Part shown: piece after piece, positions 1 through 6,774 of the stretch
How positions within the stretch are numbered: the stretch's first letter is position 1
Layout: the number at the start of each line of letters is the position of its first letter
DNA from: Burkholderiales bacterium
GTDB taxonomy: Bacteria; Pseudomonadota; Gammaproteobacteria; Burkholderiales; Burkholderiaceae_C
Length of the DNA: 7,076 bases
Direction of reading: 5' to 3'
Assembly: GCA_947462175.1 (NCBI GenBank)
Contig: CANHOE010000130.1
Location: forward strand, 1 to 7,076
Position numbers and translations under genes: made by a program
Notes under the pieces: generated by a model
What the model was told of the DNA's origin: nothing
What the model saw: the letters and a program-made list of their open reading frames with translations, nothing else
Databases searched by the model: none

Positions 1-642
1 AGACTCCGGATCGAATCCGCCATTGCATCGGGCGAGTTGTTACCGGGCGATGCGATTGACGACGTGGCCTTGGCTGGCCCTTACAAAGTTTCGCGCACAC
101 CCGTTCGAGAGGCGCTGATTCAACTTCAAGCGCAAGGCATTTTGAGCAGCACGCCTCGAGGCGGCTCCATGGTTGCCAAAATGAATTTGCAGCAACTGCT
201 TTCTTTATGGGAACTGCTGGCAGAGCTAGAGGGCATCGCCGTGCGACTGGCCTGTGAACGCATGACAAACGAAGACACGCAGGCGTTAATGAAGTTGCAT
301 CGCAGCAGTAAAAAAATTGCTGACAAAGAAGACATGCAGGGTTGGCAAGAAGCCAACTTGAAGTTTCATGAAATGATTTACGAAGGCGCGCGAAACCCGT
401 TTTTGCGTCAAGAAGTTTTGCGCATACGCTCTCGGACAGGGGTTTATCGGCGCCATGCATTTGGCGCCTTGGGCCGAATCAAGTCTTCATACGATCAGCA
501 TGAAAAAATTGTCAGTGCCATCGAGAAAAGAGACGCTGAAGCCGCTTCCTTATGCATGACTGATCACATGCGTCCTGGGCGTGATTCCAAAACGCTGAAT
601 GACTTCATCATGAGCTTGCCGCGTGAGTTGCTAGCGGTTTAA
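1..642 (+). CDS. GntR-family regulator, FadR/FCD subfamily (5' end missing)
   Basis: DNA-binding transcription factor, probably controlled by a small carboxylic acid. The frame is open from base 1, so the gene starts before the window; 213 residues are visible. The first part is the end of a GntR winged helix-turn-helix: an I-x-S-G-E-L-x-P-G-D turn, then the signature S-R-T-P-V-R-E-A-L at about visible residues 31-39, followed by L-x-x-Q-G-I-L and the wing (PRGGSMVA). The rest is a helical FCD ligand domain: LWELLAELEGIA, then N-x3-H (NLKFH), then His in SYDQHEKIV and in MTDHM, matching the Asp/Asn-plus-three-His metal site of the family. TTG at 37 could be called as a start, but it lies inside the DNA-binding domain and would delete part of it, so it is rejected. 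It is transcribed away from its unseen upstream neighbours and convergent to the next gene; nothing ties it to the TRAP operon. Target and ligand are unknown. Confidence 0.9.
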   Translation, partial: RLRIESAIASGELLPGDAIDDVALAGPYKVSRTPVREALIQLQAQGILSSTPRGGSMVAKMNLQQLLSLWELLAELEGIAVRLACERMTNEDTQALMKLHRSSKKIADKEDMQGWQEANLKFHEMIYEGARNPFLRQEVLRIRSRTGVYRRHAFGALGRIKSSYDQHEKIVSAIEKRDAEAASLCMTDHMRPGRDSKTLNDFIMSLPRELLAV

Positions 643-643
643 G

Positions 644-1042
644 TCAACCCGATGCGAGCTTCAAGCCATTGATCTTCATCAGCATGTAGATGTACTTGAG
701 TTCTGCTTTTTCGCAATCAGGCGCGCCCACCTGACGAGCCAACGCACTTGCTGGTATTTGTAAGAGCTTTCCTTCTATTTCAACTTCTACGCGGAAATAG
801 CAGGGGTTAAATTCGCGAAATGCAACGACAGTCCCCCAGTGGCCAATGGGCCAAGGCTTTCGGATGACGACAACTTGATCGCCAGGGCGCGCAAGGTAAT
901 CTAAGTTGTCCTCAAAAGCTTGCTGAATTTCATCGCTCGATGTTTCGGCACTGGCTTTTGCGAAATCGTTGGCAAACTCTATAAATTGTTCGGCTTTCAT
1001 GTTGATAGGATCGACACGAAATGGTGTTTTCTTTAGTGCCAC
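644..1042 (-). CDS. Hypothetical protein, 132 aa, with a possible SH3/KOW-like beta region
   Basis: I do not recognise this protein. From the GTG at 1042 it is 132 residues; an in-frame TAA lies 9 nt upstream, so it cannot extend further. An alternative ATG at 1000 would give 118 residues beginning MKAEQFIEF; neither start has a clear Shine-Dalgarno. It has no signal peptide or membrane helix and is probably cytosolic. Residues 15-50 look helical and acidic (FIEFANDFAKAS, then SSDEIQQAFEDNLDYL). Residues 53-100 look like a small beta barrel: P-G-D-Q-V-V-V-I, then G-H-W-G-T-V-V, then alternating strands ending in I-P-A-S-A-L, recalling SH3/KOW-like folds. The tail is a basic helix. It ends one base from the stop of the convergent GntR-type gene. 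Codon and base use resemble that gene rather than the GC-rich operon behind it. It is read as a real gene because the frame is long, its translation is protein-like, and it fills the space neatly. Confidence 0.72.
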   Translation of the reverse strand: MALKKTPFRVDPINMKAEQFIEFANDFAKASAETSSDEIQQAFEDNLDYLARPGDQVVVIRKPWPIGHWGTVVAFREFNPCYFRVEVEIEGKLLQIPASALARQVGAPDCEKAELKYIYMLMKINGLKLASG

Positions 1043-1108
1043 CGAAACTTTTTAATGATTCATGGCATTGACCCGAGCTTCACTGTGAATGTCTGCGCAG
1101 CTAGGCGA
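1043..1108. other. Spacer between the amidohydrolase and the small hypothetical gene
   Basis: 66 nt separate the end of the GC-rich operon from the next minus-strand gene. It contains a short odd palindrome, TTCACTGTGAA (1079-1089), whose minus-strand half TTCACA resembles a -35 box for the small gene, with no convincing -10. No hairpin plus T-run terminator for the operon is visible, so transcription may continue into the small gene. Confidence 0.35.
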
Positions 1109-1930
1109 TCAGAAACCGAATGCCTGAGTCGCGTTGTCCACAAGGATGGCTTTGCGCGTGGCCTCGTCTGGCGCCCAGTCGGACAGCAGATCGAGCAGCG
1201 CGGCGTTGGAGGGCGGCGGCACGCGGTTTGGATGCGGCCAGTTGCTGGCCCACAGGCAGCGGTCGGGGTGAGCACGCACCAAGGCTCTCGACAATGCTGA
1301 GACGTCGTCGTAGCCAGGTGGGCCGACCTTCGACGTCTCGTACGGCGCAGACAGCTTGATCCAGCGGTCTTTTCGTTCCAGCAAACGCAGCAGGGTCAGA
1401 AAAGCCGGGTCGTCTGGCGCCACGGGCTCAAGAAATTTACCGTTGTGATCGATGACCACCTTGGAGGGCAGACGGTCAATGACGGCCTGGCGCTGGGGAA
1501 AATCTCGCCCGTCCAGTTGCAGGTTGATGGCCCATCCCAGCGGCGCGATGCGTGCTGACATGGCTTCGATTGAATCCCATGACACCAGCCCGCCCGCGTT
1601 GGGGATGGTCATGTAGCGCACACCTCGCACACCCGCAGCGTGCAGGCTTTCGAGTTGCGGATCGCTTGCATCTGGGCTGACGATAGCGACGCCTCGCGCC
1701 GAATCGGCCAGCTTGCCAAGGGCATCAATCATGCAACTGTTGTCAAAACCGTAGGCCGTGGCCTGAACGATCACGACACGTTCTAGGCCGAGTTGCGCCT
1801 GAACCTCCTGATATGCCAACAGGGGGCCAATGGGCGGTTTGAAAGTCGCGCTGGCCGCCAGCGGAAACTGGTTTTCATAAACGTGCACATGGCAGTCACA
1901 TGCGCCGCGAGGCAGGGAGGTCGGTTTCAT
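1109..1930 (-). CDS. LigI/COG3618-type amidohydrolase, candidate lactone isomerase or lactonase
   Basis: Cytosolic TIM-barrel enzyme of the amidohydrolase superfamily, in the group that includes 2-pyrone-4,6-dicarboxylate lactonase (LigI) and D-galactarolactone isomerase (GLI). It is 273 residues, full length for the group. Visible marks: C-D-C-H-V-H-V on strand 1 (H14, H16); G-V-R-G-V-R-Y (R102, R105), a likely carboxylate-binding stretch; V-I-D-H-N-G-K (H162); K-L-S-A-P-Y (192-197); and W-A-S-N-W-P-H-P on strand 8. The strand-8 residue is N230, where LigI uses an Asp as general base. From what I recall of the family, GLI isomerises rather than hydrolyses a lactone because it lacks that base, so an isomerase role fits, though not decisively. 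No metal-binding Lys or second metal-type His pair is seen, consistent with a metal-free member. Its ATG overlaps the dehydrogenase stop by 4 nt (ATGA), so it is the last gene of the operon. Substrate unknown; it probably acts on a lactone or cyclic acid. Confidence 0.85.
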   Translation of the reverse strand: MKPTSLPRGACDCHVHVYENQFPLAASATFKPPIGPLLAYQEVQAQLGLERVVIVQATAYGFDNSCMIDALGKLADSARGVAIVSPDASDPQLESLHAAGVRGVRYMTIPNAGGLVSWDSIEAMSARIAPLGWAINLQLDGRDFPQRQAVIDRLPSKVVIDHNGKFLEPVAPDDPAFLTLLRLLERKDRWIKLSAPYETSKVGPPGYDDVSALSRALVRAHPDRCLWASNWPHPNRVPPPSNAALLDLLSDWAPDEATRKAILVDNATQAFGF

Positions 1931-2949
1931 GAAGCGGTGCCTGGTTGAAATGGAAAGCGAGCGGACAGTCTCTTTGCATGCGCTGCATTGACGGCGCCTA
2001 GCGGAATCTGCCCGCGGATAATGGCCGCCACCTGCGCGGCTGTCTCCAGAGACTGGTGCTCGATGGCGGGCGGGGTCAGGCCGCCAATGTGGGGCGTGGC
2101 ACGCAAGCGTGGGTGCCGCGCTAAATCGGGGCTTGGCATTTGGTCTGGCGCGCGTCCAACATCAATTGCACAGCCAGCAATCAGCTGCTCATTCAGCGCC
2201 TGCAAGAGGGCCGTCTCGTTCACCAGGTTACCGCGTGATGCATTGATGAAGTAGGCGGACGGCTGCATGGCTTTGAAGGCAGCGGCGCCAAAGAGATTCT
2301 CGGTTTGCGGCGTGGCGCTGGCCAGACACACCACGAAATCGGACTGCGCCAAAAGCGCGTCCATCGAAACCTGCCGAATGTTTGGATGCTCGATGATGAC
2401 GAACGGGTCGGCCACGCAAACGCGCATGCCGAATGCGAGAGCCAAGTCAGCGAGATAGCGAGCGATCTGGCCAAAGCCGACGATGCCCAAAGTTGACCCT
2501 CGCAGTTCGCGCCCCATCACTAACTGAGGGGACAGCCCCGATTGGTATTGCGCCACGGTAGGGCTGATGTGGCGGCCCAGGTCGACCATCATGCCAACAA
2601 TCCATTCGGAGACCGAAGCCATGAATCCGGCGCTGGCATGTGTCACCAAAATGCCCTGCGCGCTGGCGGCTGTCACATCGATGTTGCGAATGTCCATCGC
2701 ACAGCGGCAGAAGGCCACCAGATTCGGCAGCCTGGCCAGCAGCTCGGCGCCGCCTTCAACGCGCCGGTCGCTGATGATGATGTCGCAGTCTTGAGCGGCG
2801 GCGGCAAGCGTCTTGGCGGTGAAGGGTATTTCATCGCGCGCGCAGCGCACGGTGGCAACAGCTTCCAGTGCCGCGACTGCACGCGGGCCATAGTAATTTG
2901 CTAGCACACTGGGGCTGTGGGTCAGGAAAACTGCAGGTCGAGAGATCAC
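1927..2949 (-). CDS. D-isomer-specific 2-hydroxyacid dehydrogenase family protein, atypical catalytic loop
   Basis: Predicted cytosolic NAD(H)-dependent oxidoreductase interconverting a 2-hydroxy acid and a 2-oxo acid, 340 residues, usual length. The N-terminal part (about 1-110) is the substrate domain. The nucleotide domain shows G-I-V-G-F-G-Q-I-A (155-163), so the third glycine of GxGxxG is Ala163; D181 at the end of the next strand suggests NAD rather than NADP. The substrate Arg is R239 in N-A-S-R-G, and the catalytic His is H287 in T-P-H-I-G-G. The usual D-V-F-x-x-E-P loop is replaced by D-V-G-R-A-P-D-Q-M-P (263-272), so the Glu of the Arg-Glu-His triad is absent at its normal place; D269 is the nearest acid. 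I believe this loop recurs in burkholderial relatives, so it is probably a subfamily trait and not damage. The start is GTG, overlapping the regulator stop (GTGA), with AAGG 8 nt upstream (2958-2961). Coupled to the amidohydrolase downstream. Confidence 0.88.
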   Translation of the reverse strand: MISRPAVFLTHSPSVLANYYGPRAVAALEAVATVRCARDEIPFTAKTLAAAAQDCDIIISDRRVEGGAELLARLPNLVAFCRCAMDIRNIDVTAASAQGILVTHASAGFMASVSEWIVGMMVDLGRHISPTVAQYQSGLSPQLVMGRELRGSTLGIVGFGQIARYLADLALAFGMRVCVADPFVIIEHPNIRQVSMDALLAQSDFVVCLASATPQTENLFGAAAFKAMQPSAYFINASRGNLVNETALLQALNEQLIAGCAIDVGRAPDQMPSPDLARHPRLRATPHIGGLTPPAIEHQSLETAAQVAAIIRGQIPLGAVNAAHAKRLSARFPFQPGTAS

Positions 2950-4004
2950 GCGTGCCGCCTTGCCGGCTGCGGCGGTGCGGCCACTGAGTCGCGCTCAACC
3001 AGATCGGGTTGGAAGATGAACTCCTCCGGTTGGAGGCTGGGGTCAGCCATGCGGCCGATCACCCGTTCGACCAACTTGCGCGCCATCTGGGGCACGGGCA
3101 AACGCACCGTCGTCAGTCCCGGGTTCATCAGGGCCGAAAGAAAAAGCCCATCGATGCCGACCACTGACACATCAGCGGGAACTGACAAGCCGGCATCGCG
3201 AAAACCAGCCATCAGACCAAATGCCATCAGGTCATTGACGGCGATGATGCCGGTCGGACGCCGCGGGTCGGCAGCGATCCGCGCGGCCAACATGCGGCCA
3301 AGATCGGCCATCTCAGAGTCGCCGTAACCGGCCTGCATGCTTGCTTCGACCATCTGCGCGCTGTCAGTCAATCCTGCGGCCTTTGCTGCAGCGAGAAAGC
3401 CTTTGACCTTTGCGCGGCGGCTCATCGTTTGGCCGGCGGCGGTGACAAAGGCTAAGCGTCGGTGACCGCGCTCGATCAGGTGCTCAGTTGCCATGCGCGC
3501 TGCTGCTGCGTTATCGACCGTCACGTGGTCAACTGAAGGTGAGGCGCCCGGCGTGGCAGGCCTGTCGTAACTGACAGCAACAAGGCCGCGTTGTACGCCC
3601 TGGTCGACGTGTTGCTCGTCGAGTTGAGACGAGATCATGATCACACCACGCACACCATGCGATAAAAGGTCGTCAAAGAAACCGGTCTCAATTTCCTTGC
3701 TGCGGTAAGTGTTGCCCAGCATCACACGGTGTCCATACGTTTGCTGGGCGACGGTCTCGATCTCGCGCGCGATGTAACCATACATGGGGTTGGCGATGCT
3801 AGGCACCAGCAGGCCAAGAATTGGGTTGTGTCCCGTCTTCAGTTGCTGCGCCGCGCGGTTCGGCCGGTAGTTCAGCGCAGCGATGGCAGCCATCACAAGT
3901 GCCAGAGTCTCTCGGCTCATGCGGTCGGTGCGGCCGTTAAGAACGTTGGAAACTGTGCTGGTTGAAACACCCGCCTGCCTTGCAACGTCTTGGATGGTGC
4001 TCAA
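2946..4004 (-). CDS. LacI-family transcriptional regulator
   Basis: DNA-binding repressor, probably controlling this operon; 352 residues. The N-terminus is a LacI helix-turn-helix (residues 3-23: T-I-Q-D-V-A-x-x-A-G-V-S-x-x-T-V-S-N-V-L-N), then the hinge helix Y-R-P-N-R-A-A-Q-Q-L-K-T-G (46-58). The rest is a periplasmic-binding-protein-like ligand domain: I-L-G-L-L-V-P-S-I-A-N-P (62-73), V-T-V-D-N (161-165), H-L-I-E-R-G-H-R-R (175-183), R196/R197 before K-G-F, A-V-N-D (255-258), S-V-V-G-I-D-G (280-286) and M-N-P-G-L-T-T-V (293-300). The start is TTG at 4004: an in-frame TAG (the dctM stop) lies only 6 nt upstream and the next Met is past the HTH, so no other start keeps the domain. A weak GGGA lies about 10 nt upstream. 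It sits inside the operon it probably controls, so autoregulation is likely. The inducer is unknown. The C-terminus ends in a short Pro/Arg-rich tail. Confidence 0.93.
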   Translation of the reverse strand: MSTIQDVARQAGVSTSTVSNVLNGRTDRMSRETLALVMAAIAALNYRPNRAAQQLKTGHNPILGLLVPSIANPMYGYIAREIETVAQQTYGHRVMLGNTYRSKEIETGFFDDLLSHGVRGVIMISSQLDEQHVDQGVQRGLVAVSYDRPATPGASPSVDHVTVDNAAAARMATEHLIERGHRRLAFVTAAGQTMSRRAKVKGFLAAAKAAGLTDSAQMVEASMQAGYGDSEMADLGRMLAARIAADPRRPTGIIAVNDLMAFGLMAGFRDAGLSVPADVSVVGIDGLFLSALMNPGLTTVRLPVPQMARKLVERVIGRMADPSLQPEEFIFQPDLVERDSVAAPPQPARRHA

Positions 4005-4010
4005 GGTCGG

Positions 4011-5300
4011 CTATCCCAAAAAGTAATGCGGGATCCAGGAGGCCAGACCCGGTATGAAGATAACCAGCAATAGCACCAGGATCTCGGCCAGCATGAACCA
4101 CCAAACGTGGCGGTTCACTTCGGCATAAGTGGTCTGCGCGATGCTGGTCGTGACAAAAAGCAGTGGCGCCGTCGGCGGCGACACTGCGCCAATCTGGTTG
4201 CACATCACCATGACCAGTCCCATCTGGAACGGGTCGATGCCATAAACTTTGCTGATCTGGATGGCCGCGGGTGCAAACACCAGCAGCACCGCCAGCGAGT
4301 CGACGAAGGTGCCCAAGACAATCATCACTGTTGCCATGAGCAGAAGCACGATGGTGGGATCCTGCGAGAACGAGGTGACGAACTTGACCGCACCTTGATT
4401 GAACTCCAGATAGCCCAGCAGCCAACCGGAGGCGCCTGCCACGGCAATGACGCCCGAGACCATCGTGGTCATCGTGGCGGCTTCGAGCAGAATGGCTGGC
4501 AAATCGCGAAGCTTGATCTTGCGATAGAAGCCCATTCCCAGAATCAGCGCATACAGGCAAGCCACAGCACCTGCTTCGGTCGCTGTGAACACGCCGCCAA
4601 GGATGCCCCCAACAATGATCACTGGCCCTAGCAGCGCCGGCCACACCTCGAGCAAGGACTTGCCCACGGCGCTCCATTTGAATTTGCCGTGAACCACCCG
4701 CAGTTCAGGGTAGTCCGGGTGGTAGGTGTAGATCTTGATGGTGGCCATCAGAAACAGGCCGACCAGGATGCCCGGGATGATGCCACCCAGAAACAAGCCG
4801 CCGATAGAGACCTGCGCAATTGCGCCATACACCACCATCACCATGCTGGGCGGAATGATGGCGCCAATGGTGCCAGCGGTCGCAATCAGTGCGGCTGCAA
4901 AGCCAGGCTTGTAGCCAGACTTCTTCATGGTCGGAATGACAATGGCCGAAATGGCGGAAGCGTCTGCGGTGCTGGAGCCAGAAATCCCGGCGAAGATCAT
5001 GCTGGCCACAACCGATGCATGCGCCAGGCCTGCGCGCAAATGACCGACCAACACACGGGAGAAGTCCACCAATTGTTGGCTCATGCCACTGGCAGACATC
5101 AGACCGCCAGCCAGGATGAAATAGGGCAGGGCCAGCAGTGTGAAAGAGTCTAGCTGCGCGAACATTTTCTGCGCAAACAAAGGCAGGACCAGATCGGGCA
5201 CGGCGGCAACACCGACATAGCCCACGAAGGCGATGGACAAGAGAATCGGTACGCCCGCCAACATGGTGCCGAGCATCAGGGCAAACAAGATCCAGATCAT
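4011..5300 (-). CDS. dctM: TRAP transporter large permease subunit (DctM)
   Basis: Inner-membrane transport subunit of a tripartite ATP-independent periplasmic carrier, which couples Na+ entry to uptake of an acidic solute delivered by the binding protein. 429 residues, typical for DctM. It is hydrophobic throughout, with about a dozen membrane segments starting at MIWILFALML. Family marks: A-G-I-S-G-S-S-T-A-D-A (104-114), the conserved Ser-rich loop tied to ion binding; I-I-P-P-S-M-V-M-V-V-Y-G (148-159); F-T-A-T-E-A-G-A (238-245); G-T-F-V-D-S-L-A (330-337); and A-V-S-P-P-T-A-P-L (372-380). The frame is open upstream to 5606, but those 102 codons read through dctQ in another frame and are polar and Arg-rich, so the ATG at 5300 is the start. 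That ATG overlaps the dctQ stop (ATGA). A G-rich stretch lies 6-10 nt before it. The stop is 6 nt before the TTG of the LacI-type gene. Confidence 0.95.
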   Translation of the reverse strand: MIWILFALMLGTMLAGVPILLSIAFVGYVGVAAVPDLVLPLFAQKMFAQLDSFTLLALPYFILAGGLMSASGMSQQLVDFSRVLVGHLRAGLAHASVVASMIFAGISGSSTADASAISAIVIPTMKKSGYKPGFAAALIATAGTIGAIIPPSMVMVVYGAIAQVSIGGLFLGGIIPGILVGLFLMATIKIYTYHPDYPELRVVHGKFKWSAVGKSLLEVWPALLGPVIIVGGILGGVFTATEAGAVACLYALILGMGFYRKIKLRDLPAILLEAATMTTMVSGVIAVAGASGWLLGYLEFNQGAVKFVTSFSQDPTIVLLLMATVMIVLGTFVDSLAVLLVFAPAAIQISKVYGIDPFQMGLVMVMCNQIGAVSPPTAPLLFVTTSIAQTTYAEVNRHVWWFMLAEILVLLLVIFIPGLASWIPHYFLG

Positions 5301-5764
5301 TTGAGCCCCCAGATCATTGACACCAAGCGGCGCGTTGCCACCAATGTGAGGTAAGCACCGCCAACCACCATGGCACCGTAGGGCCAACTCATCGGGATCT
5401 CCAATCCGGGCGACTCCTGCATGTGCGCGACTTCCGCGACCTTCCATCCGAGCACGGCCATGGACACGCCAAAGGCGCCCCAAAGCAGTTCGATGCACAA
5501 GTCGAACACGAAGCGGGCGCGGGTTGGCAGCATGTCGCAGAAGGTTTCGATGTAGAGGTGAGAGCCGCGTCGCAGCGCGATGGGAATACCCAGAAACACG
5601 ATCCATATGTGACCGAAGATCTGCGCCTCCTCACTCCAACTGAGGGAGGAGTTGATCACGAAGCGGTTGCCGACCTGTATCAGCGCAACCAACAGGATGG
5701 CCGCGAGGAAAGCGGCCACCAGCCACTCAACCCCGCGGTCAAGCAGTTCAAAGAAGCGACTCAT
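5297..5764 (-). CDS. dctQ: TRAP transporter small permease subunit (DctQ)
   Basis: Small inner-membrane partner of DctM in the TRAP transporter. 155 residues from the ATG at 5764; a GTG directly upstream (5767) would add one residue. Both starts overlap the dctP stop: ATG gives TGATG, GTG gives GTGA. I prefer ATG, but the choice hardly matters. Four membrane helices are visible, at about residues 14-36 (VEWLVAAFLAAILLVALIQV), 48-64 (GHIWIVFLGIPIA), 84-107 and 127-146. The family signature W-S-E-E (43-46) precedes helix 2, as in DctQ proteins generally, where this acidic pair is strongly conserved. A loop R-R-G-S-H follows helix 2, matching the usual R-x-G-x-H pattern. It lies between dctP and dctM, overlapping both, which is the standard TRAP order. 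The DctQ family diverges fast in sequence; the assignment rests on topology, motif and context together. Confidence 0.93.
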   Translation of the reverse strand: MSRFFELLDRGVEWLVAAFLAAILLVALIQVGNRFVINSSLSWSEEAQIFGHIWIVFLGIPIALRRGSHLYIETFCDMLPTRARFVFDLCIELLWGAFGVSMAVLGWKVAEVAHMQESPGLEIPMSWPYGAMVVGGAYLTLVATRRLVSMIWGLK

Positions 5765-6756
5765 CACTGAGCGCGGATCTGCCTGAGCAGTGCCTCTGCG
5801 CCAAACTCCTTAGCCAACTCGTCCTGCGCTGGCAATGCGGCTGCCTGCAGTGGCGTAAGGTCAATCTCATTGACCTTCATGCCGAGCTTTTTAACAGCGG
5901 CAAGCGACTCTGCTTCACGCACAGAAGCCAGGCCCCGAACCTTCGTGCCGGCTGTTTCCGCGGCTTTGGTCACAACAGCTTGCTCGGCTGGGCTCAGCCT
6001 GCGCCATTCAGCCATAGACAGGGCCAGCACCACTGGATCCATCAGGTGGCGCGTCATGGCGATGCAGCACGAAACTTCGTTGAGCTTGAACGACAGTGTC
6101 GTGGCTGCAGTGTGTTCGAAACCATCAAGAACACCGCCTTGAAGTGATGTGTAGATTTCGCCAAAATTCATGGGCGTGGCGTTCGCGCCCATGGCATTGA
6201 TCGCGGACACAAACACCTTGGTTGGAATGGTGCGGATCTTCAGGCCTTTGAGGTCCGATGCCTGCTTGACTTCCTTCTTCGCTGTGACGACGTTGCGGTA
6301 GCCCCAGCTCACACCCCAGCTGAGCACCTTGAAGCCACCTTTTTCCATATCAGCCGAGAGCTCCTTGCCCACGGGGCCATCGAGCACCTTCAGCGCATGG
6401 TCATAGCTCTTCCAGACAAACGGAAGGCCCAGCACGCCAACACGCTTGACGAACGAGGCGTATTCGGCTGCTCCGCCTGTGGTGCCTGATGCGCCGGAAC
6501 CGAGGCGCATGGCTTCGATGACTTCACGCGACTGGCCCAGCTGGCTGTTTGGGAAAACGCGCACTTCGAGGCTTGGCGATTCGGCGTTGACGAGGTTTGC
6601 AAATTCGGTGGCCAACATGGTGTTGTCCACCCCCAAATCGGCGGGGCCGGCGGTGTGGATGCGAAGCAGGCGCTTGGCGGGGGCCTGCGCTGCAGCGGGC
6701 AATAAAACACTCACCAAAAAGGTCAGCGCAAAAGCTGTGCGAATGAAGCGGTTCAT
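5764..6756 (-). CDS. dctP: TRAP transporter solute-binding protein (DctP)
   Basis: Periplasmic receptor that captures an organic acid and hands it to DctQM. 330 residues, usual length. The N-terminus is a signal peptide: positive start (MNRFIR), hydrophobic core (AFALTFLVSVLLP) and an A-A-A-Q-A end, with cleavage likely after about A23-A25. The mature protein has the DctP pattern: F-P-N-S-Q-L-G (68-74), then E-V-I-E-A-M-R-L-G (78-86), L-G-L-P-F-V-W (109-115), W-G-Y-R-N-V (151-156) and D-L-K-G-L-K-I-R (168-175). R175 is the family Arg that clamps the ligand carboxylate; R154 is a second likely contact. M-N-F-G-E-I-Y-T-S-L-Q-G-G-V-L-D-G-F-E (196-214) is the conserved helix after it. The ligand is therefore almost surely a carboxylate, but which one is not readable. 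It is the first gene of the operon, with AGGAG 6 nt before the ATG and an operator-like palindrome upstream. Confidence 0.95.
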   Translation of the reverse strand: MNRFIRTAFALTFLVSVLLPAAAQAPAKRLLRIHTAGPADLGVDNTMLATEFANLVNAESPSLEVRVFPNSQLGQSREVIEAMRLGSGASGTTGGAAEYASFVKRVGVLGLPFVWKSYDHALKVLDGPVGKELSADMEKGGFKVLSWGVSWGYRNVVTAKKEVKQASDLKGLKIRTIPTKVFVSAINAMGANATPMNFGEIYTSLQGGVLDGFEHTAATTLSFKLNEVSCCIAMTRHLMDPVVLALSMAEWRRLSPAEQAVVTKAAETAGTKVRGLASVREAESLAAVKKLGMKVNEIDLTPLQAAALPAQDELAKEFGAEALLRQIRAQ

Positions 6757-6762
6757 ATCGTT

Positions 6763-6767
6763 CTCCT
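6763..6767 (-). promoter_or_regulatory. Shine-Dalgarno of dctP
   Basis: The minus strand reads AGGAG, 6 nt before the ATG of dctP. It is the strongest ribosome site in the operon and supports both this start and dctP as the first cistron; the downstream genes rely on stop/start overlaps instead. Confidence 0.8.
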
Positions 6768-6774
6768 GTCGTTG

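Noticed and set aside
37..39. TTG as start of the GntR-type gene
   Set aside because: The 12 codons before it are open to the window edge and read as the normal GntR domain, so the gene begins outside the window.
1079..1089. TTCACTGTGAA palindrome as a second operator
   Set aside because: Odd-length, 5-bp arms with a single central base, unlike the CG-centred site at 6775-6786; short enough to be chance.
2542..2904. Plus-strand ORF of 120 codons opposite the dehydrogenase
   Set aside because: Shadow of the real dehydrogenase frame; no recognisable domain.
3937..4677. 246-codon minus-strand ORF
   Set aside because: It lies wholly across dctM and the lacI start in another frame, its translation is rich in Arg, Gly, Cys and His without domain character, and the dctM frame is unambiguous.
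4107..5153. Two long plus-strand ORFs opposite dctM (174 and 154 codons)
   Set aside because: Their products are full of His, Gln, Asn and Arg, typical of the antisense of a hydrophobic membrane gene in GC-rich DNA, and they have no ribosome sites or family features.
5301..5606. In-frame extension of dctM by 102 codons
   Set aside because: It runs through dctQ in another frame, is polar and Arg-rich without membrane character, and the ATG at 5300 with its ATGA overlap gives the normal DctM N-terminus.
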